Of a stretch of 64,000 nt of DNA, positions 24,912-33,671 are shown piece after piece; the stretch's first letter is position 1, and each line of letters begins with the position of its first letter. The translations under genes were made by a program, and so were the position numbers. Under the pieces are notes generated by a model. That model saw only the letters and a program-made list of their open reading frames with translations. It had not been told where the DNA came from and made no database searches. This stretch comes from Bryobacteraceae bacterium (GTDB lineage: Bacteria > Acidobacteriota > Terriglobia > Bryobacterales > Bryobacteraceae). The stretch is from positions 177,368 through 241,367 of the forward strand of contig JARKOC010000058.1 in assembly GCA_029975915.1 (NCBI GenBank). The letters run 5' to 3'.

Positions 24912-25796
24912 ATGTTGAAGGAGAAGTTGATTACGGCGCCGAACGGCATTCTGGTGCTCCTGTTCGTGATTGCCATGCTGATCATCCCGGTCGCCATGAT
25001 TGTCATGACGGCCAAGGCCGCCGAGGGCGGGCCGAAACCGGTACTGCCGATCGTGTTCTGGGCATTGGTCTGGGTCGCCGACATTGTCGCGATGGCCGGT
25101 TTTTTCACCGTGCAGCCGAACCAGGGTGTCGTGCTGACACTGTTTGGCAAGTATGTAGGGACGGTAACCGACCAGGGCCTCAGGTTCGCCAACCCGTTCT
25201 ACGCCAAAAAACACGTCTCTTTGAGGGTTCGGAACTTTGAAACCAGCAAGATGAAGGTGAACGACAAGGACGGCAACCCGGTAGAGATCGCCGCGGTAGT
25301 CGTCTGGAAAGTGGTCGACACGGCCGAAGCGATCTTCCACGTGGATAGTTACGACAACTACGTTCACGTCCAGAGCGAGGCGGCAGTACGCAATATGGCC
25401 ACGGCTTATCCCTATGACTCGCACGAGGAGCAGGAAATCTCGCTTCGTGGACACACCGGCGTTGTTGCCCAGCACCTTCAACAGGAGATTCAGGAGCGGT
25501 TGGCGGTGGCCGGTGTTGATGTGATCGAGGCGCGGATCAGCTATCTGGCCTACGCGCCAGAGATCGCCGCAGCCATGCTGAGAAGGCAGCAGGCGGCGGC
25601 GGTGATCGCGGCCCGGCAGAAGATCGTTGAAGGCGCAGTCGGCATGGTCGAGATGGCTTTGAATGAATTGGCGCAGAAGAAGGTCATCGAGTTCGACGAC
25701 GAGCGTAAAGCGTCCATGGTCTCGAACCTCCTGGTTGTGCTCTGTTCTGAGAACCAGGTCCACCCGGTGGTCAACACGGGCACGCTTTATCAGTAG
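24912..25796 (+). CDS. SPFH/prohibitin-domain membrane protein
   Basis: A 294-residue member of the stomatin/prohibitin/flotillin (SPFH) superfamily, which scaffolds membrane microdomains. Two hydrophobic helices (about 11-32 and 44-64) precede the SPFH domain (about 65-230), with [17 protein letters not shown] and [22 protein letters not shown] helical, Glu/Ala/Gln-rich segment follows (about 190-260). ATG 24912 is set by GGAGG at 24902-24906, in preference to an in-frame upstream start at 24879. A ribbon-helix-helix gene begins 18 bases later, apparently co-transcribed, and the pair ends at a strong terminator. Its function is probably envelope integrity; the partner is unknown. Confidence 0.9.
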   Translation: MLKEKLITAPNGILVLLFVIAMLIIPVAMIVMTAKAAEGGPKPVLPIVFWALVWVADIVAMAGFFTVQPNQGVVLTLFGKYVGTVTDQGLRFANPFYAKKHVSLRVRNFETSKMKVNDKDGNPVEIAAVVVWKVVDTAEAIFHVDSYDNYVHVQSEAAVRNMATAYPYDSHEEQEISLRGHTGVVAQHLQQEIQERLAVAGVDVIEARISYLAYAPEIAAAMLRRQQAAAVIAARQKIVEGAVGMVEMALNELAQKKVIEFDDERKASMVSNLLVVLCSENQVHPVVNTGTLYQ

Positions 25797-25814
25797 GAAG
25801 GAGGCAGGGAGACG

Positions 25815-26015
25815 ATGGCCGAGCGCAAGAGCTTTCTTCTCCGGGTGGACGGGAAGGTGCTTGACGCGCTGCGCAGATGGGCCGACGACGACCTGCGTAG
25901 CCTCAACGGGCAGATCGAGTTCGTTCTGAGGACAGCGCTCAAGGAGCGGGGCCGTTTGAAGACGGACCAATCCGGCCCTGCTGATCCGCAAACCGAGGAA
26001 TCGGACGGACAGTAG
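25815..26015 (+). CDS. Arc/MetJ-type ribbon-helix-helix protein
   Basis: A 66-residue protein whose residues about 3-48 fit a ribbon-helix-helix fold. The strand SFLLRVDGKVLDALRRWA leads into DDLRSLNGQIEFVLRTAL, as in Arc-like repressors and antitoxins. AGGAAGGAGG upstream gives a strong translation start. It lies 18 bases behind the SPFH gene with no toxin next to it, so autoregulation of the SPFH operon is more likely than a toxin-antitoxin role (inference). The polar C-terminal 20 residues look disordered. Confidence 0.85.
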   Translation: MAERKSFLLRVDGKVLDALRRWADDDLRSLNGQIEFVLRTALKERGRLKTDQSGPADPQTEESDGQ

Positions 26016-26038
26016 CGAGCCTGGGGCCGACAAAACAT

Positions 26039-26075
26039 GCGCCTGGAACCTTTGCAGGTGTCCAGGCGCTTTCTC
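26039..26075 (+). terminator. Intrinsic terminator after SPFH-RHH operon
   Basis: GCGCCTGGA (26039-26047) pairs perfectly with TCCAGGCGC (26061-26069), with an inner ACC/GGT pair, followed by TTTCT. It may also serve the convergent gene ending at 26151. Confidence 0.85.
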
Positions 26076-26150
26076 ATGATAGGGTCAAAGCGCGTCGCAC
26101 CCCGGCCGAGGGGCAGGGAACAGCCAGGGCGCGAATGCGATGTGTCGCCT

Positions 26151-27080
26151 CTAAAGAATAGAAGCAGCGATGCGGTTGCCGTTGGCGTCCCTTAACCGGA
26201 CGCGCACCTGAGCCTCGTTCGAGAATTGCAGAGTGAGTTTGGCTTTGGAATGGGGATCCGGGGCGTACCGGACCGTGAGCCGGTTCTGCTCGCGGATCGT
26301 CAAACCGAGACCGGCGAGTTCGTCGGGTGAGCCGAGGTGGAAACCATAGAACAGACCGTCGTCGCCGCGCATCACGACCTTGAGATCACCAGTGACCAAA
26401 CTGGCGCCGACGGCGGTTACCACTCCAGACACTTCTCGAATGGCAGCCGGATCGATCTCGTTCTCCCGTGCCTCAGGACCATTGCGCCTGCTCATCCAGA
26501 GCGGCATGCCATCATCGGTCCGGAAGCGATAGTCGGGAGTGAGGTCAGGTGTTGAGGTGAAGTCAATCCAAATGGCGTGGTAAGTTGGCTGGTCCGACAG
26601 CAGGCTCTCCTGGATCAGAGCGTTGACCTCCTGTCCCAGCCAGCCCGGTAGTGATTTGCTGGAATCGGCTTCGATGGTGAGACCGAGTTCTTCCTTCAAG
26701 AACCAGACCGGCGCCAGCCGGACAAGGTAGAGCCGGCCCTCAGTTGTCGTGATTTCGACAACGGGATAGGCGCCGCATTCCTGAACCAGGACGTCAGTAA
26801 TATTGCCAGCGATCTCATAAACTGGCCCGTCCAGCCCCTTGGCCTTGCCTGGCGGCGCATCCGGTTTGTTGCCATTGGTTTCACTGTTGTTTTGCTGATT
26901 CCCGGACGGCGATCCGGTCTGTGTCTGAATCTGGCCTTGGTCAGATCCCTGTGTCTGGCCAGACCCCTGCCCCTGGCCTGAACTCTGTCCCTGGCCGGAA
27001 CCCGAGCCCGCCAAAGCGAGGGCCCCGGCCAAAATCGTCGCACTTGCGCAAGCCATAAAACATCGACTAATGCGCGGCAT
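26151..27080 (-). CDS. Secreted hypothetical protein with Gln/Gly/Ser-rich linker
   Basis: A 309-residue protein with a signal peptide (about 1-25), then a low-complexity region (about 26-78) built from GQ/SGQGQ/TQ units, then a globular part. The globular part contains two similar beta-rich segments, VYEIAGNITDVLVQE near 87-101 and REVSGVVTAVGASLVTGD near 215-232. Each precedes hydrophobic strands and may be an OB-like fold. No catalytic motif is evident. ATG 27080 has AAAAGGAG and AGGA upstream, so the longer frame from 27179 is not used. Isolated on the minus strand. Periplasmic or cell-surface, function unknown. Confidence 0.75.
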   Translation of the reverse strand: MPRISRCFMACASATILAGALALAGSGSGQGQSSGQGQGSGQTQGSDQGQIQTQTGSPSGNQQNNSETNGNKPDAPPGKAKGLDGPVYEIAGNITDVLVQECGAYPVVEITTTEGRLYLVRLAPVWFLKEELGLTIEADSSKSLPGWLGQEVNALIQESLLSDQPTYHAIWIDFTSTPDLTPDYRFRTDDGMPLWMSRRNGPEARENEIDPAAIREVSGVVTAVGASLVTGDLKVVMRGDDGLFYGFHLGSPDELAGLGLTIREQNRLTVRYAPDPHSKAKLTLQFSNEAQVRVRLRDANGNRIAASIL

Positions 27081-27502
27081 GTTTCCTGCTCCTTTTGATT
27101 CCTGATCCGCGGGCGGTGCATAGGAATTCGCGCCCACGGTCTCGACAGCCGCAGTTAGGATAGTCTGGCTGTCTACCACAGGTTTCGCCGCCCGCGCGGC
27201 AGGACGACGGCGGCGACTCTTCCTCTAGCGCCGCTGGCACTGCTGCGTGCGCTTGGCCTCGGCTGGGATCGCCAGCCCTCGCCAAGTCGCCTCGCTCAAC
27301 GCCAACAGAACCTACCCGTCACCATCCTAGTCCGAATTCCGGCGGCCGGAACTCCCGTGGCTGACGGCTGATCAATACAGACGGATCTGAGCCTCGTCGC
27401 GTTACAGATATTAAGACCTACTTCAGGCTTGTGAGCCGCACGAAAGTTCCGTCAGCCGCTCTAAGGCGCGTGTCCCGCCCAAACTCAGGTAGGATGTTGG
27501 AC
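27081..27502. other. Intergenic region without recognised gene
   Basis: These 422 bases lie between two minus-strand genes and should hold the promoter of the secreted low-complexity protein. Short frames here lack motifs. A small inverted repeat, TTCCGG-CGG-CCGGAA at 27337-27351, could be a weak end-of-transcript hairpin for the upstream reductase gene. Nothing else was seen. Confidence 0.6.
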
Positions 27503-28648
27503 TCACGCCAGCAATTGCTGCGCGCGTTCCATCCTCGCCTTGATGTTCACGCCGTTCGGGCACGCAACCGTGCAGGCCGGGCAGTCCGCGCATGTAGCAG
27601 GAGCCAAGGGCAACTCCTGATATCTCTGCCGTGCGAGTGCGAACCTGCCGTAACCATCGGCGTAAGTCAGGCAGCGGAGCGAATCGGCCACCCGCACTCC
27701 TTTTTCACATACGCCGCTGCACGCCCCACACATGCGGCAGTACATCGGCGCGATCCGATCCAGGTGAGCGGCCAATACACCTTGATCCTTGCCGGTGAAC
27801 GGTTCCGACATGGCGCGCAGATTTTCGTCCAGCTCATCGAAGTCGGTCATGCCGATGATGGCGGTGTCGACCGATTTGTTGCGCAGCGTCCATTTGAGCG
27901 ATGCCAGCATGGCGCCGTCGCGCTTCAACCGTGCGGTGAGTTCGTTCGGATTCTGGCCGTACAGCCGGTCGCCGCGCTGGATTCGCGCGTATCCGCCCGC
28001 CATCACCTTCATCGCAACTACGCCCAAGCCGGACTTGCGTGCCCTTTCGATCGCCTGGCCGACATTTGGTTCCATCGTGAAGTTGTAGGACGCCAGCGCC
28101 ACGTCGGTCGCGCCGCGCTTGACCACGAAATCGAGCATCTCGGGCATGTTGAAGTGGAAGCTGACACCGGCAAAGCGGATCTTGCCCGCTCGCTTGGCCT
28201 CCTGCTGGGCCTCCAGCAGTTCGTCCTTCACCTCCGCTGCGGTCGATTTGTTGTGCAGAAACCAGACGTCAAGATAGTCGGTCCCGATCTCGCGCAGGCT
28301 GGTGTCGAGGTCGCGCAGCGCCGCCTCCTTGGTTTGGCCCGGCGATTTGCTGGCGATGAGCACCTTCCTGCGCCAATTCTTAAGCGCCGCGCCCACCATG
28401 CGCTCGTTCTGGCCGTTTTGATACGACCGTGCGGTGTCGAAGTAGTTGATGCCGATTTCGGCGGCGCGTTCGATCACGGCCGGGTCCGACGCCAGCATAC
28501 AGCCGAATCCGAGTGAAGTGATCTTTTCGCCGGTGTTGCCCAGGGACCTGAATTCAAGTTTGGGCGCAGGAGTCTTCGTTTGAGCGTGGCCGGCGGCCAG
28601 GACCGCGGCTGATCCGAAGAATCCGCGGCGGGAGGTTCTCAGTGACAT
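27503..28648 (-). CDS. Exported aldo/keto reductase with C-terminal ferredoxin-type iron-sulfur domain
   Basis: A 381-residue protein: Tat signal SRRGFFGSAAVLAAG near 6-20, aldo/keto reductase barrel (about 30-290) with NYFDTARSYQNGQNE and catalytic K in IASKSPG and H in WFLHNKS, then a cysteine-rich tail. The tail has CRMCGACSGVC (about 305-316) and CADCPACTVACPNG (about 356-370), enough for two 4Fe-4S clusters. Such Fe-S aldo/keto reductases are common in environmental bacteria. Folding with cofactors before Tat export is consistent with the signal. Its electron partner is not in the neighbourhood. The MFS transporter gene lies 24 bases upstream, so they may be co-transcribed. Confidence 0.92.
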   Translation of the reverse strand: MSLRTSRRGFFGSAAVLAAGHAQTKTPAPKLEFRSLGNTGEKITSLGFGCMLASDPAVIERAAEIGINYFDTARSYQNGQNERMVGAALKNWRRKVLIASKSPGQTKEAALRDLDTSLREIGTDYLDVWFLHNKSTAAEVKDELLEAQQEAKRAGKIRFAGVSFHFNMPEMLDFVVKRGATDVALASYNFTMEPNVGQAIERARKSGLGVVAMKVMAGGYARIQRGDRLYGQNPNELTARLKRDGAMLASLKWTLRNKSVDTAIIGMTDFDELDENLRAMSEPFTGKDQGVLAAHLDRIAPMYCRMCGACSGVCEKGVRVADSLRCLTYADGYGRFALARQRYQELPLAPATCADCPACTVACPNGVNIKARMERAQQLLA

Positions 28649-28672
28649 GGTGCGGCCCTCCTTACAAGACCT

Positions 28673-29968
28673 TTATACTGCCGGACCGCCTCGCGAGATC
28701 GGTCTATCCGGGTTGATGGGAATCCAGGCCAGCGCTCCAATCACGCACAGCACGCCTGCGGTGACAAACGACGTGGTCCAGCCATACTGAGCGGCCAGCA
28801 GCGGGGTGAGGGAGGCAGTGATCGCCCCCGCGATCTGGTTGAACATGTTCATCAGGCCGGAGGCAGAACCCGCCGACGGTCCGGCCACATCGGCCGTCAC
28901 GGTCCAGAAGGCGCTTTGAGACAGATACAACGCGCCTGCGCCGCCGGCCAGGACCACCGACGCCAGCCGCGCGCTCTCCACCTGCGTGGCCAGGGCGATG
29001 AAGACGCCGGCCATGGCAAGGCCGAAGATGGCCAGTCCGCAGCGTCCGACGCGTTTTCCGTATTTCCGCGTCAGACGGTCGGCAATGAATCCGCCCACCG
29101 AGGAAGCCGTCGCCATGGCGATGAACGGCAGCATCGAGTAAAGCGCGCTGGCCTTCAAATCCAGGCCCCGGACTTTGCTCAGGTAGATGAAGAACCACGT
29201 GAAAAAGATGTAGGCGGCATAGCCATAGGTGAAGTAGCTGATCGAGAGGAAGACAATATTGCGGTCGGTGATGATGGCGCTCCAGGGAAGCGCCTTGGGC
29301 TTTTCGAAATCGCTTGCGGCGGACGGGAGGCCCTTCTCAATGGTCTCGAGTTCACCCTGCGAGATCCAGGGATGCTTGCGCGGCGTGTCGCGCGCCAGCC
29401 ACAGCCACACGGCGCCGGCAACCAGTCCGATGATCGCGCAGACATAGAATGACCAGCGCCAGCCGTAATTCAACAGCACGTAAGTGATCAGCGGCGGCGT
29501 CACGCCGGCGCCCGCCCCAACCCCAGCGAAGATCAGGCCATTGGCCAGGCCGCGTTCATGGGACGGAATCCATGCTGCGACCAAACGATTCGATGACGGA
29601 TAAACGACGGCTTCGCCCAGGCCGAGCATGAACCGCATCGCTACGAGAATGCCGATCGACCACGCCAGGCCAGTGGGAACCCAGGCCGTCAGCGTTGTGA
29701 ACAGCCCCCACCAGATGACACCTCCGACGATGACGGCGCGCGGCCCGAAACGGTCGGCCAGATAGCCCCCCGGCGCCTGAAAAAGGGCATAGCCCAATAC
29801 GAATGCGCTGAACACATAACCCAATTGGACGTTCGTCAGGCCAAAGTCCTGCTGAATCGCCTGTCCGGCAATGGACACATTGACGCGGTCCAGATAGGCG
29901 ATGGCGCTGATCAGGAACATCCAGAAGATCAGCAGCCACCGCAAACGGCCGTCAAACAGGTTTTTCAC
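28673..29968 (-). CDS. MFS transporter, anion:cation symporter (hexuronate/galactonate-like) type
   Basis: A 431-residue, 12-helix major facilitator protein. The pattern LDRVNVSIAGQAIQQDFGLTNVQLGYVFSAF and GGYLADRFGPRAV, with a G-x-L-A-D-R-x-G loop 2-3 motif, is characteristic of the ACS family that imports sugar acids or other organic anions. GTG 29968 is chosen because GAGGAG lies 9 bases upstream; the preceding 81 in-frame codons lack membrane helices. It precedes an exported aldo/keto reductase by 24 bases, so uptake of a sugar acid produced or handled by that enzyme is plausible. The substrate cannot be assigned from sequence alone. Confidence 0.9.
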   Translation of the reverse strand: MKNLFDGRLRWLLIFWMFLISAIAYLDRVNVSIAGQAIQQDFGLTNVQLGYVFSAFVLGYALFQAPGGYLADRFGPRAVIVGGVIWWGLFTTLTAWVPTGLAWSIGILVAMRFMLGLGEAVVYPSSNRLVAAWIPSHERGLANGLIFAGVGAGAGVTPPLITYVLLNYGWRWSFYVCAIIGLVAGAVWLWLARDTPRKHPWISQGELETIEKGLPSAASDFEKPKALPWSAIITDRNIVFLSISYFTYGYAAYIFFTWFFIYLSKVRGLDLKASALYSMLPFIAMATASSVGGFIADRLTRKYGKRVGRCGLAIFGLAMAGVFIALATQVESARLASVVLAGGAGALYLSQSAFWTVTADVAGPSAGSASGLMNMFNQIAGAITASLTPLLAAQYGWTTSFVTAGVLCVIGALAWIPINPDRPISRGGPAV

Positions 29969-30086
29969 GTTGACAGACTCCTCGCGTGAGTCTCCGCACA
30001 CCCGCGTGGCGGAATGTGCGGGAAGCCGCATTCTATCGCAGGACCTCCCCGCCGCGTCGCTTTTAGCGAAACTGATTCGGATGCAA

Positions 30087-30123
30087 TTGAAAAGCCCGCC
30101 CGGCTTGGGCGCCGGACGGGCTT
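30087..30123 (-). terminator. Intrinsic terminator after VIT/VWA gene
   Basis: AAGCCCGCCCGGC (30092-30104) pairs with GCCGGACGGGCTT (30111-30123) with one mismatch. On the minus strand it is followed by a U-rich TTTTCAATT. It lies 24 bases after the VIT/VWA stop. Confidence 0.85.
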
Positions 30124-30146
30124 GCGGAGAGCGGCTTGACGAGGGG

Positions 30147-32456
30147 TCAAGCGACCAATCGAATTCGAACAACCCCGATGAGTTTTTCGAGGGCTGCCAA
30201 TTTGTCTGCACGGATCATGCCGGTCCGGATCTTGCCGACAAGCGCCTTGCCGTCGTCCTCGAAGCCGGCCTTCTTCAGTGCTTCGGTTGTCGCCGGTTCA
30301 GCATCGGCCAGCCAGACCTCGATCCTGATCTTGTCCGCCGGAGCTGCTTTCGCCACGGCCGCGGCCAGGGCCGGATCGATCTTGCTTACCCGTTTGCGAT
30401 CCACTTCTTCGTTGCGTTCGTCCTTGATCCTGGGCGCGGGGAACGTCGACTGGCGAGCCACGTCAGCGCGGGATTCGGCAACAGCCTGGACGCCGCCGCG
30501 GAAGCCGCCCGCGACCCCGCCCACGACCATGGGGGCGGCCATGTTCTTCGCCGCCATCGGGCCGAAGACGCCTTCGTGGCTGACACCCTCTGGCATCTCG
30601 ACCGGCACTTCCACCATCACCGGCTTGCCGCCTTCGGTCACCCGGCTTTCATCGACCGCGACAAAGGCCGTGTACTGCGTCATCAGCCGGTAATCGACGC
30701 CCAGTTTGGTGATTTCGGCCTTCACGTCCGCCGCCGGCTGGCCGCCTTGGTGCGAAGCCCAATCGCGGCTCATCAGATCATCGACCTTTGACCGCGCCCA
30801 CAGCGTCGCCAGGGTATCGTGGGCAGGTTCATTGGCCGGGAAGCTCACCCGGATCTCGCGCGAGAACGGCTTGCCGCTCATCCTGCCTGTCAACCGGATG
30901 ACGCCTGATCCCGCCGTCAGATACCGCCCGTGGATGACAACCGGCTTGGCGGAGAACAGGTCGGGGATGCGCTTGGGATAGATTTCGCTCGCATTCAAGC
31001 CGCCGAAATCGACCGACACGTCGGTCAACAGAGGATTGCGCACACGCTCATGGAAGCGCCGGGCGGCGGCCGATCCGTCATCGGTCAATGCGACGTATTC
31101 CACTTCGCCCCGGCCCTCTTCGGCCATTTTGTCGAGCAGGAAGCGGTTGACCGACGAGCCGATGCCGAAGCTGAAGATCCGCGCACCAGGATGGCGCCGG
31201 ATCTCGCCAATGATCTCCATGTCGTTGCCTACATAGCCGTCGGTCATGAAGCAGACGATGCGCACCGCGTCGCGGTCGCCCGATGGCGCCAGCGCCGCCC
31301 GGATCGCCTTCATCATTTCAGTGCCCCCGCCGCCCCGGCGGCTGGCCAGGAAGGCCTGGGCCTGCGCCAGATTAGCCGCGGTGGCCGGGACAGGCTGCGG
31401 AAACAGGATGTGTGTATCGCCGGAGAACGTGATCAGGTTAAACGTGTCGCGCAGGTAGAGCCCGTCCAGCGCCAGCTTCATCGTCTCCTTCGCCTTCTCG
31501 ATCGGGAAGCCCGACATGGAGCCGGAAGTATCGATCACGAAGACCAGTTCCTTTGGCGTGACGTCCTCGTGCGTCACCCGCGCCGGCGGTTGCAGGATGA
31601 GCGAGAAGAATCCGCCGCGCGCATCGTGGTGCGTCAATACGGCGTCCTTCACAGTTGTCCCGGCGACGTTGTAGCACAGGACGAAATCCTTGTTCGGGAT
31701 CGTCTTCTCAGCTTTCAAGACGACATTGGCGCGCGAACTGGACAGACGCGTCACGGCGATCTCGTGCGAGGTCGACTTCGGCTCATCGACACTGACCCCG
31801 GCGTCGATCTTCATTTCCAGCGACAGGTCATGTCCGGCCCGCACTTCAGGCCGGGCGTACTTCGGGTTCAACTGCACGTTCGCCATATGCGCCGGCATGT
31901 AGCGCGGGCCGACGGTCATCGGGAATGACCATTCGTAGACGCCGGTGTCATACTTCACCGTCTCGACGTAGCTGATGGTCACCTTCACTGTCGCGCCAGG
32001 CTCGATGTTGGCCACCGACTGCTGGAAGATGTTCGGCCGGTTCTGTTCGAGCAATGCCGCGACATGGCCCCGGTTGCGGGCGTCCTCATAGACCTTGCGC
32101 GCCTCGTCACGCGGCTTGATCAGGGCGCGAATCTTGCGGCCATTGGTTTCGATCAGCATGTCGTCGACCGCCGCCATTTGCGGCAGCGGAAAGACGTAGA
32201 TGGCTTCGATCTTGTTCGTCGAGGGGTTGCGGAATTCCTGGGTGACGGTGACGCGCGCCAGCGGACCTGAAATCTCGCCCCGCACGGCGGTGTGTTTCAG
32301 CGGGCATTGCTCGCCGGTGGCTTTCCCGTAAGGATCGGCGATGACGAGCATGCCCTCGCCCGCCGGGGGCGGCTCGGTGGACTGGCTGGAACGGGGTGCG
32401 GGGGACGCCGCCAAGAGGGCTGCGGCGGCGGTAAGAAAGAAAACTGTGGATCGCAT
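30147..32456 (-). CDS. Secreted VIT and von Willebrand factor A domain protein
   Basis: A 769-residue protein with a signal peptide (about 1-20), a VIT domain (about 40-170; TVTQEFRNPSTNKIEAIYVFPLP), a beta region, and a VWA domain (about 300-475). The VWA carries an intact MIDAS, DTSGSMSG, plus CFMTDG, so metal-dependent ligand binding is expected. The C-terminal ~200 residues are helical/charged with a Gly-rich patch. ATG 32456 is the best start: AAGGAG at 32463-32468 directly abuts the ATG at 32462 but is 6 bases from 32456. It is the third gene after sigma factor and membrane regulator genes, 45 bases apart. Inter-alpha-trypsin-inhibitor-like proteins mediate adhesion or surface interactions. 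Confidence 0.88.
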   Translation of the reverse strand: MRSTVFFLTAAAALLAASPAPRSSQSTEPPPAGEGMLVIADPYGKATGEQCPLKHTAVRGEISGPLARVTVTQEFRNPSTNKIEAIYVFPLPQMAAVDDMLIETNGRKIRALIKPRDEARKVYEDARNRGHVAALLEQNRPNIFQQSVANIEPGATVKVTISYVETVKYDTGVYEWSFPMTVGPRYMPAHMANVQLNPKYARPEVRAGHDLSLEMKIDAGVSVDEPKSTSHEIAVTRLSSSRANVVLKAEKTIPNKDFVLCYNVAGTTVKDAVLTHHDARGGFFSLILQPPARVTHEDVTPKELVFVIDTSGSMSGFPIEKAKETMKLALDGLYLRDTFNLITFSGDTHILFPQPVPATAANLAQAQAFLASRRGGGGTEMMKAIRAALAPSGDRDAVRIVCFMTDGYVGNDMEIIGEIRRHPGARIFSFGIGSSVNRFLLDKMAEEGRGEVEYVALTDDGSAAARRFHERVRNPLLTDVSVDFGGLNASEIYPKRIPDLFSAKPVVIHGRYLTAGSGVIRLTGRMSGKPFSREIRVSFPANEPAHDTLATLWARSKVDDLMSRDWASHQGGQPAADVKAEITKLGVDYRLMTQYTAFVAVDESRVTEGGKPVMVEVPVEMPEGVSHEGVFGPMAAKNMAAPMVVGGVAGGFRGGVQAVAESRADVARQSTFPAPRIKDERNEEVDRKRVSKIDPALAAAVAKAAPADKIRIEVWLADAEPATTEALKKAGFEDDGKALVGKIRTGMIRADKLAALEKLIGVVRIRLVA

Positions 32457-32501
32457 TGGCATCTCCTTCGCACAGGAAATGCCGCCTCAAACGCTATCCT
32501 T

Positions 32502-33671
32502 TCACTCGACCGTGAAAGAAATTCGCACGCGGCCCAACCTTCCGCCTTCGGCAGCTGAACGCAGGCGCATGACGGCTTGCGATCCGGGCCGGAAGATGAG
32601 GTCGACGGAGTTGAGGCCGGATTCAAACGAGGGTAGGTCGAAGTAAGCGGTTTCGTTGGCGGCCAATTGGACGCTGCGGCCGCCTTTGCCGGCCAGAGTC
32701 CAGGAGCCCGTTTCGTGAGCAACCACCTTCACCCTGAGCCTCGTGCCGCGCGCGACCCGGCCCCCGGCCGGAACGTCCTGCCAGATGCCCGCGGCATCCT
32801 GCGCCTGGAGTCCCGCCGACGAGCGCAACTTCAGGGCTTCGTCGCGTTCCGCGGCGGTGGTCTTGGCTCTGGCCTGAATCACAGTTTCCTCCCGGACGGC
32901 TGCGTCCGAAGTCTCACGGGCCTCCAATTGGCGGCTCGGTGTGGCGGCTCGGAACTCGGCAACCTGAGCCGGCGCTGGCCGCGATTCGGCTTCGGCCGGC
33001 AGTCCTGCCACCTGGGTAGCGCCCACGACCGCCCCAACGGGCGGCGGCGCCGCGCTAGGAGTTGCAGGAGTTGAGGCGACTTCGTTCGCCCGCATCGGCG
33101 CCGCCTGGTCCTTCATATCCAGACTTTTCGACTCATCCCGCCGGGCCACCAGGACCGGTTGGGTCTTCTTCGTGAGCTCTTGCGCGATCTCGCCTTGGCC
33201 CCCGGGCGCTGCAGCCGCCTTGGCTGTTTCCGTTGGAACGGCGATCTGTTCTACAACCGGCTCCGGCGCGGATTCGGCTACCGCCTTCGGCGGCTGGGAT
33301 TGGGCGGCTTCAATTGGTTGCTGGGCTGTTCTCTGCGCTACCGCCTCGTCGCGGGCGGGCTCCCGAAGCAGAATGACTCCAATGACCGTCGACGCCGCCA
33401 CCGCCGCTGGCACGGCCCATCCCCACCACGGAATCCGCCGTTTTTCGACCTTCGCCGCGGCCGCTTCCCGTTGGCGCGTCTTTTCCGCATTCAGGAATGT
33501 GTCGCGGACCACGTCGTCATCCAGCGCCTCGGCCAGAGCCTGTTCGGCGAAGATCTCTTCGAATAGCGCCTGATCTTCGAGCGCGGCATTGTAGAGCGCT
33601 TCTCGTTCGGTGGACGTCAATTCGCCCGACGACAGGCGCGCCAGCAGCCGGTCGATCTCCTCGCGCCTCAT
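32502..33671 (-). CDS. Single-pass membrane protein, probable anti-sigma/partner of adjacent sigma factor
   Basis: A 389-residue protein. The cytosolic N-terminus (about 1-78) is helical and charged (EEIDRLLARLSSGELTSTEREAL), like the sigma-binding parts of anti-sigma factors. One transmembrane helix (about 83-103) follows WWGW. The periplasmic region is Pro/Ala/Gln/Glu-rich and low-complexity to about 300, and a C-terminal folded beta domain (about 305-389) ends the chain. ATG 33671 overlaps the sigma-factor stop (ATGA), a strong sign of coupled expression. No zinc-binding HxxxCxxC motif is present, so it is not a ZAS-type anti-sigma. The C-terminal domain may sense an envelope ligand. Confidence 0.72.
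   Translation of the reverse strand: MRREEIDRLLARLSSGELTSTEREALYNAALEDQALFEEIFAEQALAEALDDDVVRDTFLNAEKTRQREAAAAKVEKRRIPWWGWAVPAAVAASTVIGVILLREPARDEAVAQRTAQQPIEAAQSQPPKAVAESAPEPVVEQIAVPTETAKAAAAPGGQGEIAQELTKKTQPVLVARRDESKSLDMKDQAAPMRANEVASTPATPSAAPPPVGAVVGATQVAGLPAEAESRPAPAQVAEFRAATPSRQLEARETSDAAVREETVIQARAKTTAAERDEALKLRSSAGLQAQDAAGIWQDVPAGGRVARGTRLRVKVVAHETGSWTLAGKGGRSVQLAANETAYFDLPSFESGLNSVDLIFRPGSQAVMRLRSAAEGGRLGRVRISFTVE

Noticed and set aside
27431..28516. Plus-strand frame of 361 codons
   Set aside because: Antisense to the ferredoxin-type aldo/keto reductase; no ribosome binding site.
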